64,000 bases of DNA from Geothermobacter hydrogeniphilus (GTDB lineage: Bacteria > Desulfobacterota > Desulfuromonadia > Desulfuromonadales > Geothermobacteraceae). A program made the position numbers and the translations under genes. Position 1 is the stretch's first letter; each line of letters opens with the position of its first letter. The notes beneath the pieces are model-generated. The model saw only the letters and a list, made by a program, of their open reading frames with translations. It did no database searches and was not told where the DNA came from. Positions 56,971 through 64,000 of this stretch are shown here, piece by piece. The DNA is taken from NCBI RefSeq assembly GCF_002093115.1, contig NZ_NAAD01000001.1, positions 186,001 through 250,000 on the forward strand. Direction: 5' to 3'.

Positions 56971-58014
56971 TCACTCCCTGCTGATATGCTCCGGCCGCAA
57001 AGGCTGCTCGGCCTTGAGATGGGTTGCCGCCCGGCAACCGATGACCTCGTCCCACATCCGGGGCGGCAGTCCGTCGCCGGGGCGGCGGATATCGAGGTTG
57101 GCGGCGGTCAGCAGCGATCCGGCCGCGATATCCTCCATGACGATGATGCTGACCCGGTTGGTCCGCATGTTGCGCAATTCGTCGGGAGTCGGTTTTTTGA
57201 CTCCGTTCCCCCTTGCTGCAGCGATATAATGCGAGGACTGTACCAATCGAGAAAATTCCTTTTCATCCGAAGAGATAGGCCGATCCGGACCCTCCAGGTT
57301 GCCTTCCACCCAGAAATGCCGTTCAATCATGTCGGCGCCGAGGGCGATGGCCGCCCGAGCGATGTCGATGCCGATGGTATGATCGGAGAAACCGGTCGGC
57401 AAGCCGAACTTTTCCTTCATGGCCACCATCGCCAGCAGGTTCTGTTCGGCGGGGTTGCCCGGGTAGTTGGAGACGCAGTGGAACAGCAGCACCGGGCTGC
57501 TGCCGGCCTGCTGAATCGCGTTGACGGAGGTTTCAACCTCGGCCATGGTACACATGCCGGTCGACAGGAAGATCGGTTTGCCGGTCGTTGCCAGTTCCCG
57601 CAGCAGGGGGATATGGGTCGCCAGGTCGGAGCCGATTTTGTAGGCCGGGCTGTCGAAGCGGGAGATCAGGTCCAGGTCTTTGAGGTGACTGGGTGCCGAG
57701 AAGACCGTGATGTTGCGGCGTCGACAATAGTCGACCAGGAAGAGCTGCAGAGTTTCCGGAGTTGCGGTTTCGGCAAAGACTTCGTACTGCAGCCGGGTGC
57801 CGACCGCCTCCATGTCGAAGCGGTTGGAGCGGGTGGTGATGGTTTCGGGGTCGAGGGTCTGGAACTTGATCGCCCTGGCGCCCGCTCTGACGGCGGCATC
57901 GACGATCCTGACAGCTTCTTCCTCGTTGCCGAAATTGCCGGCGATTTCCGCCATGAAGTAGCAGGGATGGCCGTTTCCGATTGGAATGCCATCGACCGAT
58001 ACGCATTCAGACAT
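56971..58014 (-). CDS. NeuB-family nonulosonic acid synthase
   Basis: Condenses phosphoenolpyruvate with a six-carbon N-acyl sugar to give a nine-carbon nonulosonic acid (sialic, legionaminic or pseudaminic type). AEIAGNFGNEEEAVRIVDAA, IKFQTLDPETITT, VFSAPSHLKDLDLI, SPAYKIGSDLATHIPLL and GFSDHTIGIDIARAAIALGA give the TIM barrel (1-270), and the C-terminal SAF (antifreeze-like) domain runs 285-345. It is 347 residues. This is the first gene of the glycan cluster. Which nonulosonate is made cannot be decided; LegB next to it favours a legionaminic-type product. Confidence 0.88.
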   Translation of the reverse strand: MSECVSVDGIPIGNGHPCYFMAEIAGNFGNEEEAVRIVDAAVRAGARAIKFQTLDPETITTRSNRFDMEAVGTRLQYEVFAETATPETLQLFLVDYCRRRNITVFSAPSHLKDLDLISRFDSPAYKIGSDLATHIPLLRELATTGKPIFLSTGMCTMAEVETSVNAIQQAGSSPVLLFHCVSNYPGNPAEQNLLAMVAMKEKFGLPTGFSDHTIGIDIARAAIALGADMIERHFWVEGNLEGPDRPISSDEKEFSRLVQSSHYIAAARGNGVKKPTPDELRNMRTNRVSIIVMEDIAAGSLLTAANLDIRRPGDGLPPRMWDEVIGCRAATHLKAEQPLRPEHISRE

Positions 58015-58033
58015 GGTTCACTCCCGTTGTCAT

Positions 58034-58079
58034 AAAAAAGCCGGGCAGCCGAATCCGAGGATCGGAAGCCCGGCCTTTT
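58034..58079 (-). terminator. Terminator between fliW and the glycan cluster
   Basis: Stem GCCGGGC / GCCCGGC (58040-58046 and 58068-58074) around a 21-nt loop that can pair further, with A-run on the left and T-run on the right, so it can work in both directions. On the minus strand it would stop csrA-fliW transcripts before neuB. Confidence 0.75.
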
Positions 58080-58243
58080 ACCTGAATCAGTGAGTGCCTT
58101 GTCGGCGGATAGCACAAGTCATTGATCTGCCTGAGCTTCCCAAAAATCACCAGTGAACCTGTGGGTGCGCTTCAGATTTTTGAAAATCTCATTCAGACCA
58201 AGCACTTGCACTCTCCATCCAACAGGGACTCACGGATTCAGGT
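58080..58243. repeat. Palindromic repeat, family 1, copy C (164 bp)
   Basis: Full copy from ACCTGAATCAGTGAGT to ACTCACGGATTCAGGT, same orientation as B and D. TTT flanks both sides. It abuts the terminator at 58034-58079 and lies 65 nt upstream of the neuB-family start and 74 nt after the fliW stop. Confidence 0.95.
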
Positions 58244-58317
58244 TTTGTTCAGCAGGGGATGCGGCGCAGGGCCGGTATCACGTCGTGTTCCATCCCGGGT
58301 GACGGGCGCGCGCCGGC

Positions 58318-58746
58318 TCAGGACGCGATCTGCGGCAACGGCGTGCGGGTGTTGTAGGGGGCCCCTTCGAGGATGACCTGAATGGCCCGGTTGGTCTCCG
58401 GCGAGAAGATGATCGGAGCCGCCAGGTTGAGAGTCACCGATTTGTCATCGTGGATCGTCACCACCGCCAGGGCATAGCATTCATCCGCGCCGGACACCTT
58501 GAGTTTGCCCTGCTCGGTCTTGTCCGGGACCACGTTGTAGTCGAGAAAGAAGTTGTTCGGATCGGTGAGCAGAAAGGCGATATCGGCATCGTCAACGCTC
58601 TGAATCCAGAACAGGGGGCTTTCCTGTCGGTTCGGCATGACGATGAAGTCGTGCAGGTCCTCAAAGCCGATCAGCCCGTCCGGAAAGTGGATGGTGTTTT
58701 CCGAACTGTATTCAATATCGCCGAAGCGGGTTCCATTGATCTTCAT
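58318..58746 (-). CDS. fliW: Flagellar assembly factor FliW
   Basis: Binds CsrA and flagellin. When flagellin is secreted, FliW is freed to sequester CsrA and release flagellin translation. Blocks FGDIEYSSENTIHFPDGLIG, FEDLHDFIVMPNRQESPLFW and DADIAFLLTDPNNFFLDYNV are typical. The ATG at 58746 gives 142 residues and overlaps the csrA stop by four bases. Confidence 0.95.
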   Translation of the reverse strand: MKINGTRFGDIEYSSENTIHFPDGLIGFEDLHDFIVMPNRQESPLFWIQSVDDADIAFLLTDPNNFFLDYNVVPDKTEQGKLKVSGADECYALAVVTIHDDKSVTLNLAAPIIFSPETNRAIQVILEGAPYNTRTPLPQIAS

Positions 58747-58991
58747 GGCCGGGGCTGCTTTCTGGTGGTGTCGAGTTTCCTGGTTAATTCCTGCAGATCC
58801 GTCGGCTGCCATTGGGTCGCCTTCCTGTTTTCGGTTTTGATGCGTTCATAGACTTCGAGACGATGGATTTTTTTGCTGCGCGGCGCGTCGATGCCGATCC
58901 GGATGCTGCCGCCGCGAACATCGACCACGGTGATTTTGACGTCATCACCGATGATGATTCCTTCGCCGCATTTTCTTGTCAGTACGAGCAT
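58743..58991 (-). CDS. csrA: Carbon storage/translational regulator CsrA
   Basis: Small RNA-binding protein that represses translation by binding GGA motifs. The RNA-contact residues L4, R6 (MLVLTRKCGEG) and R44 (HRLEVYERI) are in place. The 82-residue product has a C-terminal tail about 20 residues longer than the E. coli form, as in CsrA proteins controlled by FliW. The ATG at 58991 has GGAGGGC upstream; the longer frame would extend into repeat copy D. Confidence 0.95.
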   Translation of the reverse strand: MLVLTRKCGEGIIIGDDVKITVVDVRGGSIRIGIDAPRSKKIHRLEVYERIKTENRKATQWQPTDLQELTRKLDTTRKQPRP

Positions 58992-59040
58992 TGCTGCCCT
59001 CCATGGCTTATCGGTCGAAGGTGACCGAAAGGTTAATAAA

Positions 59041-59204
59041 ACCTGAATCAGTGAGCCCCTTGTCAGCGGACAGCACAAGTCATTGTCCTGCCTGAGCTTT
59101 CCAAAAATCACCAGCGAACCTACGGGTGCTCTTCAGATTTTTGAAAATCCCATTCAGGCCAAGCACTTGCACTCTCCATCCGACAGGAACTCACGGATTC
59201 AGGT
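59041..59204. repeat. Palindromic repeat, family 1, copy D (164 bp)
   Basis: Full copy, ACCTGAATCAGTGAGC to ACTCACGGATTCAGGT, in the same orientation as copy C 797 bp away. The sequence TAAA lies on both sides. It separates flgL (33 nt) from csrA (49 nt upstream of the ATG). Confidence 0.95.
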
Positions 59205-59236
59205 TAAAGTCAGGCCGTCTGTGGCCGAACAGTTTA

Positions 59237-60175
59237 TCAGACATAATTGAGAATTGACAATTGCGAAAGGCGCCCGGTGACCGAAAGGGCCGCCTGCAGA
59301 GCCGTTTCCTGCTGGGTCATGTTGGTGATGGTTTCGACCAGGTCGGCATCTTCGTAGCGGGACAGGATGGTCTGCATCTGAATATTGGTCTGCTCCATCC
59401 GGTCCTTGGCGGTCTCCAGCCGCCTTCCGGCGTTTCCCATCAGGCTCTGGTTGCTGCGAATCTGTTCCAGGCCTGTTTCGATATTGTCGAGCTGGCCGCT
59501 GACGGCGGCCGGGTCATTGTTGCGCAGCGCCTGTTCGACGGACGCCATGACCGCGAAGATATCGACCGCGCCGGGGTCGGTAACACCGTCGAAATCGGCA
59601 TCGCCCATCAGCAGCTCGTTGCCGGTCAGGTTGATCTTGGCCTTCTCCGAAGGTCCGATTTCCAGGTTGAATTCACCGCTGTCGCCGTTGTAGAGCACCG
59701 GCCGCGGGTCGAGTACCGGGTCGTAGGCCGGATTGTCGACAAAGGGCTTGGTGTGAACCTGGAACCCGGAAAAAAGATATTTGCCGTCAAGCTGGGCATT
59801 GGCGCTGTCGTACATCTCCTGGCGCAGCTGTTTGACCTCTTCGGCGTAGGTGAGCCGGTTCTGGGAATCGAGACTGTCATTGATGGAGGCGATGGAAATT
59901 TCCTTAAGCCGCACCAGCACGTCGTTCATGTGCGACAGGTGCCCGTCCATGCTGTTGATCTGGTCGAGGCCGGAATCCATGGTGCGGATGAAACGGTCCG
60001 AGCTCTTGATCTGGGTCCGCGCGTTCAGCATCGGACGGATGGCTGACGGATCGTCCGAGGGTTTGTTAATCTTCTTGCCGGTGGCGCTCTGGACACGAAG
60101 GTCTTCAAGGGTGCGGTTGATCCGGTTGAGATGAGCAAGGAGCGTATGATAGGTGGTGCCCATGGTTGCTTTCAT
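59237..60175 (-). CDS. flgL: Hook-filament junction protein FlgL (HAP3)
   Basis: Joins the hook to the filament on the filament side. The N-terminal flagellin-like block (HTLLAHLNRINRTLEDLRVQ; ATGKKINKPSDDPSA) and the C-terminal NMTQQETALQAALSVTGRLS are typical. Length is 312 residues. It follows flgK by three bases. Confidence 0.95.
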   Translation of the reverse strand: MKATMGTTYHTLLAHLNRINRTLEDLRVQSATGKKINKPSDDPSAIRPMLNARTQIKSSDRFIRTMDSGLDQINSMDGHLSHMNDVLVRLKEISIASINDSLDSQNRLTYAEEVKQLRQEMYDSANAQLDGKYLFSGFQVHTKPFVDNPAYDPVLDPRPVLYNGDSGEFNLEIGPSEKAKINLTGNELLMGDADFDGVTDPGAVDIFAVMASVEQALRNNDPAAVSGQLDNIETGLEQIRSNQSLMGNAGRRLETAKDRMEQTNIQMQTILSRYEDADLVETITNMTQQETALQAALSVTGRLSQLSILNYV

Positions 60176-60178
60176 GGC

Positions 60179-61558
60179 TTACCTCTTGATCATCAGGATG
60201 CTGTCCATCATTTCGTCGACGGTACCGAGGAATTTGGCGGAAGCTTCGAAACCCTTCTGGTACTGGATCAGGGAAATCATTTCCTCTTCCAGGGAAACGC
60301 CGACGGTTGAATCCCTGACGTTGTTCAACTGGGTCAGGGTATCTTCCAGCCCGGACAGGGAGAGTTCGTTCTGACTCGCTTCCATGCCGACCGTGGCGGC
60401 CATTTTTCCGTACCAGGCGGTATAACTGTCCTGGCCGTTGACCATCGGTGTCGCTTTCAGCCCGGCAATCTGCAGGGCGTTGGTGTTGTCTCCCGGCGCC
60501 ATGGTCGCTCCGGCGGCGACGAAATCGTTGTTGCTGAAGGCCATGGACAGGGAGGTCGCGGCTCCGGCAACGGCTGCCGGCTGGTTGAAGAAATCACGAC
60601 CACTGATGCCGTCGAGACCACTTCCGGCCCGATGCTGGGTGTTGATCGCCGTGGCGAAATCATAGGCCAGCTGGTCCAACCGGCCCTGCAGGTCGGGAAC
60701 CAGCTGATCACGGATATCGAGCAGCCCGCGAAATTCTCCACCCATTCCTTCGCGCGGCAGGTCGATGATGGTGCTGCCCAGTTTCAACTGCAGCTTGAGG
60801 GTGCTGCCGGTCGGTACTCCTTCGATCTGCAGCGCCTCGGTGCCTTCGACCAGCGGCAGACCGCCGGGCAATTGCAGCATGACCATGTGGCGGCTGTCTT
60901 CCAGGGCCTGAACGCCCAGCGAGTTGGCCAGTTCCTTGACCAGCTGGTCACGTCGGTCGCGATCCGAGTTGGCGTTGTTGCCGGAAAGCTCGACGGTGGC
61001 GATACGGTTGTTGAGTTCGGCCACCTGGTTCAATTTCAGGTTGACCCCGTCGATTTTCGAGACCAGGGCGTTGTCGATGTTGGTCGATACGCTCTGCAGG
61101 TCATTGTAGGTGTTGAGGAAGGCGTCGGCGACCAGTCCGCCATGCTGCATCACCAGATCGCGTTCGACACGGCCGTCAGGGTTGGTCGAGAGTTCCTGCC
61201 AGGCATCGAAGAACCGGTCGATTTCGGCGGCGACGCCGGTGTCGTCGACCGGCAGGGTGCGTTCGACACTTGCCAGCGGGCTCGCCTTGGAACTTTCCAT
61301 GCCGAGATCAGCGGTTTTGGTCTGGATCTGTTTGGTCAGAAACGCGTCGCCGGCGCGTTCGATGGAACTGACCCGCACCCCCTGGCCGATAAAGAAATCA
61401 CCCATGGAAAGGGTGGGGAAGGGCGTCAGGGTCGGCGTCTGGCGGGAATATCCGGGCGTGTTGACGTTGGCAATATTGTTGCCGACGACCTCCATCGCCT
61501 TCTGCTGGGTGGTGATCGAGGTCTTGGATGCGTTCAGTGCCGCAAGCAGACCGCCCAT
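60179..61558 (-). CDS. flgK: Hook-filament junction protein FlgK (HAP1)
   Basis: Junction protein on the hook side. MGGLLAALNASKTSITTQQK and VGNNIANVNTPGYSRQTPTL form the rod/hook N-terminal motif, and the C-terminus VSLEEEMISLIQYQKGFEAS is the matching FlgK end. At 459 residues it is at the shorter end of the family, with a reduced variable middle. The ATG at 61558 begins the family motif; the 27 codons upstream overlap flgN. Confidence 0.95.
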   Translation of the reverse strand: MGGLLAALNASKTSITTQQKAMEVVGNNIANVNTPGYSRQTPTLTPFPTLSMGDFFIGQGVRVSSIERAGDAFLTKQIQTKTADLGMESSKASPLASVERTLPVDDTGVAAEIDRFFDAWQELSTNPDGRVERDLVMQHGGLVADAFLNTYNDLQSVSTNIDNALVSKIDGVNLKLNQVAELNNRIATVELSGNNANSDRDRRDQLVKELANSLGVQALEDSRHMVMLQLPGGLPLVEGTEALQIEGVPTGSTLKLQLKLGSTIIDLPREGMGGEFRGLLDIRDQLVPDLQGRLDQLAYDFATAINTQHRAGSGLDGISGRDFFNQPAAVAGAATSLSMAFSNNDFVAAGATMAPGDNTNALQIAGLKATPMVNGQDSYTAWYGKMAATVGMEASQNELSLSGLEDTLTQLNNVRDSTVGVSLEEEMISLIQYQKGFEASAKFLGTVDEMMDSILMIKR

Positions 61559-61559
61559 A

Positions 61560-61913
61560 TCAGACCTTCCCTGAGAGCAGACTGCCGCCGTTGACGTTGG
61601 TGATCTGTCTGCCGCTCTCTCCGTAAGCCGGGTTGGCAATCTGCCGGCTATAGAAATTCATCGTCTCGCGGACCCAGTTCAAAGATGACCAGAACAGGTA
61701 GGCGTTACGTCGGTTTTCCTTCTGGATCTTTGCTGCCAGTTCACGCAGTTCCGGGGTCAGCTCATCTTCCCTGGTCGGGGGCAGGGCGCCGAGCAGGGCG
61801 CTTTTTTCCTTCACCGTCCGCTGCAGCCCCTCCAGGTCGAGGTTCATGGCGTATTCGCGCTCATCAAGCAGCAGTCGGTGCAGTTTACGGTATTGCTGGA
61901 GGGTTCCGGTCAT
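61560..61913 (-). CDS. flgN: FlgN-family export chaperone for FlgK/FlgL
   Basis: Helical, 117-residue protein (YRKLHRLLLDEREYAMNLDL; LEGLQRTVKEKSALLGALP) located one base upstream of flgK and just downstream of flgM, the standard FlgN position. It ends with a short Gly/Asn region (QITNVNGGSLLSGKV). Confidence 0.85.
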   Translation of the reverse strand: MTGTLQQYRKLHRLLLDEREYAMNLDLEGLQRTVKEKSALLGALPPTREDELTPELRELAAKIQKENRRNAYLFWSSLNWVRETMNFYSRQIANPAYGESGRQITNVNGGSLLSGKV

Positions 61914-61916
61914 CGC

Positions 61917-62213
61917 TCAGCGATCCTTCAGAATGTGTTTGAGCAGGCTGGTTGCGACCGCCCGGGAGTCGGGCTGGTAGCTTCCATCGGCGATCTGTTC
62001 CTTGAGCGCGGCGATCCTGTCGGCCCGTCGGCTGTCACGGATCGGGCCCGACTCACGGGCCTGTCCGGCTTCGCGGGCAAAGGCCGAAATCTTGACCTGG
62101 TCGGTCTGCCGCGTTTCGATGCTGGATTTCTTATCCTTGACGTCCGGCTTCTGTCGGCGGTCAAGATGGTCAAGACGGGCAACTGGCTTGCCGGTATTCA
62201 GTTTAACGGTCAT
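61917..62213 (-). CDS. flgM: Anti-sigma28 factor FlgM
   Basis: Holds sigma28 (FliA) inactive until exported through the finished hook. The N-terminus is disordered and basic; the sigma-binding C-terminus is RADRIAALKEQIADGSYQPD followed by VATSLLKHILKD. The ATG at 62213 has AAAGGTGG six bases upstream and gives 98 residues. A sigma28-like promoter precedes it. Confidence 0.93.
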   Translation of the reverse strand: MTVKLNTGKPVARLDHLDRRQKPDVKDKKSSIETRQTDQVKISAFAREAGQARESGPIRDSRRADRIAALKEQIADGSYQPDSRAVATSLLKHILKDR

Positions 62214-62307
62214 AACATCCACCTTTGTTTCAATGCCCCGCGGGACAGGATCGTCCGGGCCGCTTCAGGGCTGTCTAACAAGCCGCATGGGGCTTTCCCT
62301 GATGCTC

Positions 62308-62335
62308 TTTTCGGTTGTCGGGCGATGAGAGTTTA
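62308..62335 (-). promoter_or_regulatory. Sigma28-type promoter of flgM
   Basis: Minus strand TAAA (62335-62332), 16 nt, ACCGAAAA (62315-62308). Six of eight bases match GCCGATAA. The spacing equals that of the fliC promoter in this window. Confidence 0.45.
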
Positions 62336-62362
62336 GCAAAAAACATCAGAAAACGGGTTTAT

Positions 62363-62722
62363 TTACCCCCCCCCTGATCTATCCGTTCTGATCGGCGATT
62401 CTTTTGGCAACGGACTCACGGGGCCGTGTTCAAGTTTCTGCAATTGCCGATAGAGGGCATTGGCGATCCCCATCCCGCCATGCTGCTCGGCCACCCCGCG
62501 GGCGACCTGGGCATCAAGCAGATCGGTATACATGTCGTGAGAGGCGTCCTTTTCAAGCAGTCCGCTCTGCGGGATTGTGGCCCGCATGCCTTTCAGCATC
62601 TGCTGCATGAACAGGGCTTCGAACTCCCGGCAGGCGGCCCGCAGTTTTTCCTCCCTGCCGGCAGATGCGGCGGCATCGATGCGGCTGAGAGAGACAACGG
62701 GCAATGCGTTATTGATTCTCAT
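62363..62722 (-). CDS. flgJ: Rod-binding protein FlgJ (N-terminal domain form)
   Basis: Rod cap/rod-assembly factor. Only the rod-binding domain is present (119 residues; CREFEALFMQQMLKGMRATI, then GLLEKDASHDMYTDLLDAQV), without the muramidase domain of enteric FlgJ. The last three codons are a run of nine G (GGG GGG GGT region, plus-strand C 62366-62374) directly before the stop. Confidence 0.92.
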   Translation of the reverse strand: MRINNALPVVSLSRIDAAASAGREEKLRAACREFEALFMQQMLKGMRATIPQSGLLEKDASHDMYTDLLDAQVARGVAEQHGGMGIANALYRQLQKLEHGPVSPLPKESPIRTDRSGGG

Positions 62723-62786
62723 CTGAAGTGTCCTTCAGCGTCTGCTGCAGATCTTGTTGCGCGGCAATCCGCTCGTTGCGAAAGCA

Positions 62787-63881
62787 TCAGAGAACGACCA
62801 GTTCCGCGTGCAGGGCTCCGGCCGCCTTGATCGCCTGCAGGATGGCGATCAGGTCACGCGGCGAGGCGCCGATGGCGTTCAGCGCCTGGGCGATTTCCGA
62901 AATGCTGACGCCCATGTTCATCACCACCAGTTCGCCGTCCTCCTCGTTGACCTCGATATCGGTTTTCGGAACGGCGACGGTTCGGCCGCGGCTGGCAAAG
63001 GGTGCCGGTTGCGATACATCGGCCGACTCGCTGATCACCAGGCTGAGGTTGCCGTGGGACACGGCCACGGTGTCGATCCGGACGTCCTGTCCCATGACGA
63101 TGGTGCCGGTTTTTTCATTGACCACGATGCGCGCCGGGCTGTCGGTTTTGACATCTAGGGCTTCGACTTCGGAAAGGAACTTGACCATCCGGCCGCGGTA
63201 GTCATCGGGGACCCGAATCGTGACACTGGCACCGTCGACGGGACGGGAGGTGTTCGGACCAAAGCGGCGGTTGATGGCGTCGGCAATGTGGCTGACCGTG
63301 GTGAAGTCTGTTTCTTCAACCCGGTAGGTGAGCTTGTCGCTGCTCGGCAGGTGGAAGGGGACCTCTCTTTCCACCAGTGCGCCGCCGGGAATCCGTCCCG
63401 CGGTGGGATGGTTCTTCTGTACCTTGGCCGCCTTGCCGCCGAAGGAGAGAGCACCGACCACCACCGGTCCCTGGGCGACGGCGTAGACCTTGCCGTCCGG
63501 TCCCTTGAGAGGTGTCATCAGCAGGGTGCCGCCGGCAATCGACTCGGCGTCACCGATGGAGGAGATGGTGACATCTATTTTGTTGCCCGGTTTGGTGAAG
63601 GGCGGGAGTTCGCTCGTGACCATGACGGCGGCGACATTGTCGACCTTCACCTTGTTGCGATCAACCGTGACTCCCATCCGCTCGAGCATGTTGACCAGGG
63701 TCTGGGTGGTGAACTCGGTGCTATAGCTGTCACCGGTGCCGTTGAGTCCGACCACCAGGCCGTAGCCGACCAGCTGGTTGTAACGCACCCCTTCGAGCCG
63801 AGCGATATCCTTGATTCGCGCCGCCTGCAGAGTTCCGGGGAGGAACAGCAGAAGTATGATCAGCCATTTCATGGTACGCAT
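62787..63881 (-). CDS. flgI: Flagellar P-ring protein FlgI
   Basis: Periplasmic protein that forms the P ring around the rod in the peptidoglycan layer. A signal peptide (MRTMKWLIILLLFLPGTLQA) precedes RIKDIARLEGVRYNQLVGYG and LVVGLNGTGDS. Conserved TGTIVMGQDVRIDTVAVSHG and MGVSISEIAQALNAIGASPR follow. I use the ATG at 63881, with GGAGG seven bases upstream; 364 residues. Confidence 0.96.
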   Translation of the reverse strand: MRTMKWLIILLLFLPGTLQAARIKDIARLEGVRYNQLVGYGLVVGLNGTGDSYSTEFTTQTLVNMLERMGVTVDRNKVKVDNVAAVMVTSELPPFTKPGNKIDVTISSIGDAESIAGGTLLMTPLKGPDGKVYAVAQGPVVVGALSFGGKAAKVQKNHPTAGRIPGGALVEREVPFHLPSSDKLTYRVEETDFTTVSHIADAINRRFGPNTSRPVDGASVTIRVPDDYRGRMVKFLSEVEALDVKTDSPARIVVNEKTGTIVMGQDVRIDTVAVSHGNLSLVISESADVSQPAPFASRGRTVAVPKTDIEVNEEDGELVVMNMGVSISEIAQALNAIGASPRDLIAILQAIKAAGALHAELVVL

Positions 63882-63900
63882 GTGTCGTCCTCCGGTCGAC

Positions 63901-64000
63901 TCAGAAGGGCCAGACATTATCCAGGACCCTGGTCATCCAGCCCGGTCTCTGCTTGTCGCTGACGACCCCTTTGCCGGTATAGGCAATGCGGGCATCGAGA
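63901..64000 (-). CDS. flgH: Flagellar L-ring protein FlgH (partial, C-terminus)
   Basis: The last 32 codons before the TGA at 63903-63901 are inside the window and encode [20 protein letters not shown] and [11 protein letters not shown], the typical FlgH C-terminus. The gene continues past the right edge. It lies 19 nt upstream of the flgI start, in the usual flgH-flgI order. Confidence 0.9.
   Translation of the reverse strand, partial: LDARIAYTGKGVVSDKQRPGWMTRVLDNVWPF

Noticed and set aside
58015-58317. Hidden gene between fliW and the neuB-type gene
   Set aside because: The stretch is fully accounted for by the terminator hairpin, repeat copy C and about 70 bases without an open frame of note.

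Overview
The window is a G+C-rich bacterial chromosome segment. Gene content and order point to a flagellated, Gram-negative member of the Desulfuromonadales/Geobacterales (former Deltaproteobacteria). The clues are the rimP-nusA-rnpM/L7Ae-infB-ylxP-rbfA-nrnA-truB-rpsO-pnp-M16 protease-dut order, a FlhB C-domain paralogue next to a FliK-like gene and PilZ genes, CsrA/FliW control, and an FlgI/FlgH (P- and L-ring) flagellum. The lineage is an inference from gene order; there is no rRNA gene here to confirm it.

Left part (1-17.8 kb): an A+T-rich gene-poor edge; a minus-strand unit (unknown protein, CDF metal exporter, umuD, umuC); then plus-strand mutS, an AMIN/amidase_3 cell-wall amidase, glnD, xerD and apgM. 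A convergent Slp-type lipoprotein follows, then holC-rsmE-trmJ-like-hypothetical-rlmD, tightly overlapped.

Middle (17.8-36.7 kb): the transcription/translation operon rimP to rpsO with a strong terminator, then pnp, an M16 peptidase, dut, a DUF493 protein, a YciO-type protein, a small Cys-tailed protein, a BioD-like/DRTGG protein coupled to hflK-hflC, a GcvR-like ACT protein, a probable Imm27-family protein and a macro-domain hydrolase.

Right part (36.7-64 kb), all minus strand: a pair of related Cache-type sensor genes, then a large flagellar region. In transcription order it runs flgH-flgI-flgJ-flgM-flgN-flgK-flgL, csrA-fliW, a 12-gene glycan cluster (nonulosonate synthase, LegB-like dehydratase, nucleotidyltransferase, epimerase, cytidylyltransferase, PseG-like, WbqC, PIG-L, three radical SAM enzymes, Maf/DUF115 transferase), then fliC-flaG-fliD-fliS-fliT-like, two PilZ genes, a FliK-like gene and an FlhB C-domain gene. 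The cluster probably makes a nonulosonic-acid-type sugar and puts it on flagellin.

The most unusual material is non-coding. One family of 164-bp near-perfectly structured palindromes has four full copies and one deleted copy, each ending 16-65 nt upstream of a start codon; two direct copies bracket csrA-fliW. A second, unrelated family of about 100-120 bp palindromes has three copies at transcription-unit borders. The flagellin leader also shows a paired CsrA-site layout (a GGA hairpin loop plus a GGA in the Shine-Dalgarno), and both fliC and flgM have sigma28-like promoters with the same 16-nt gap.
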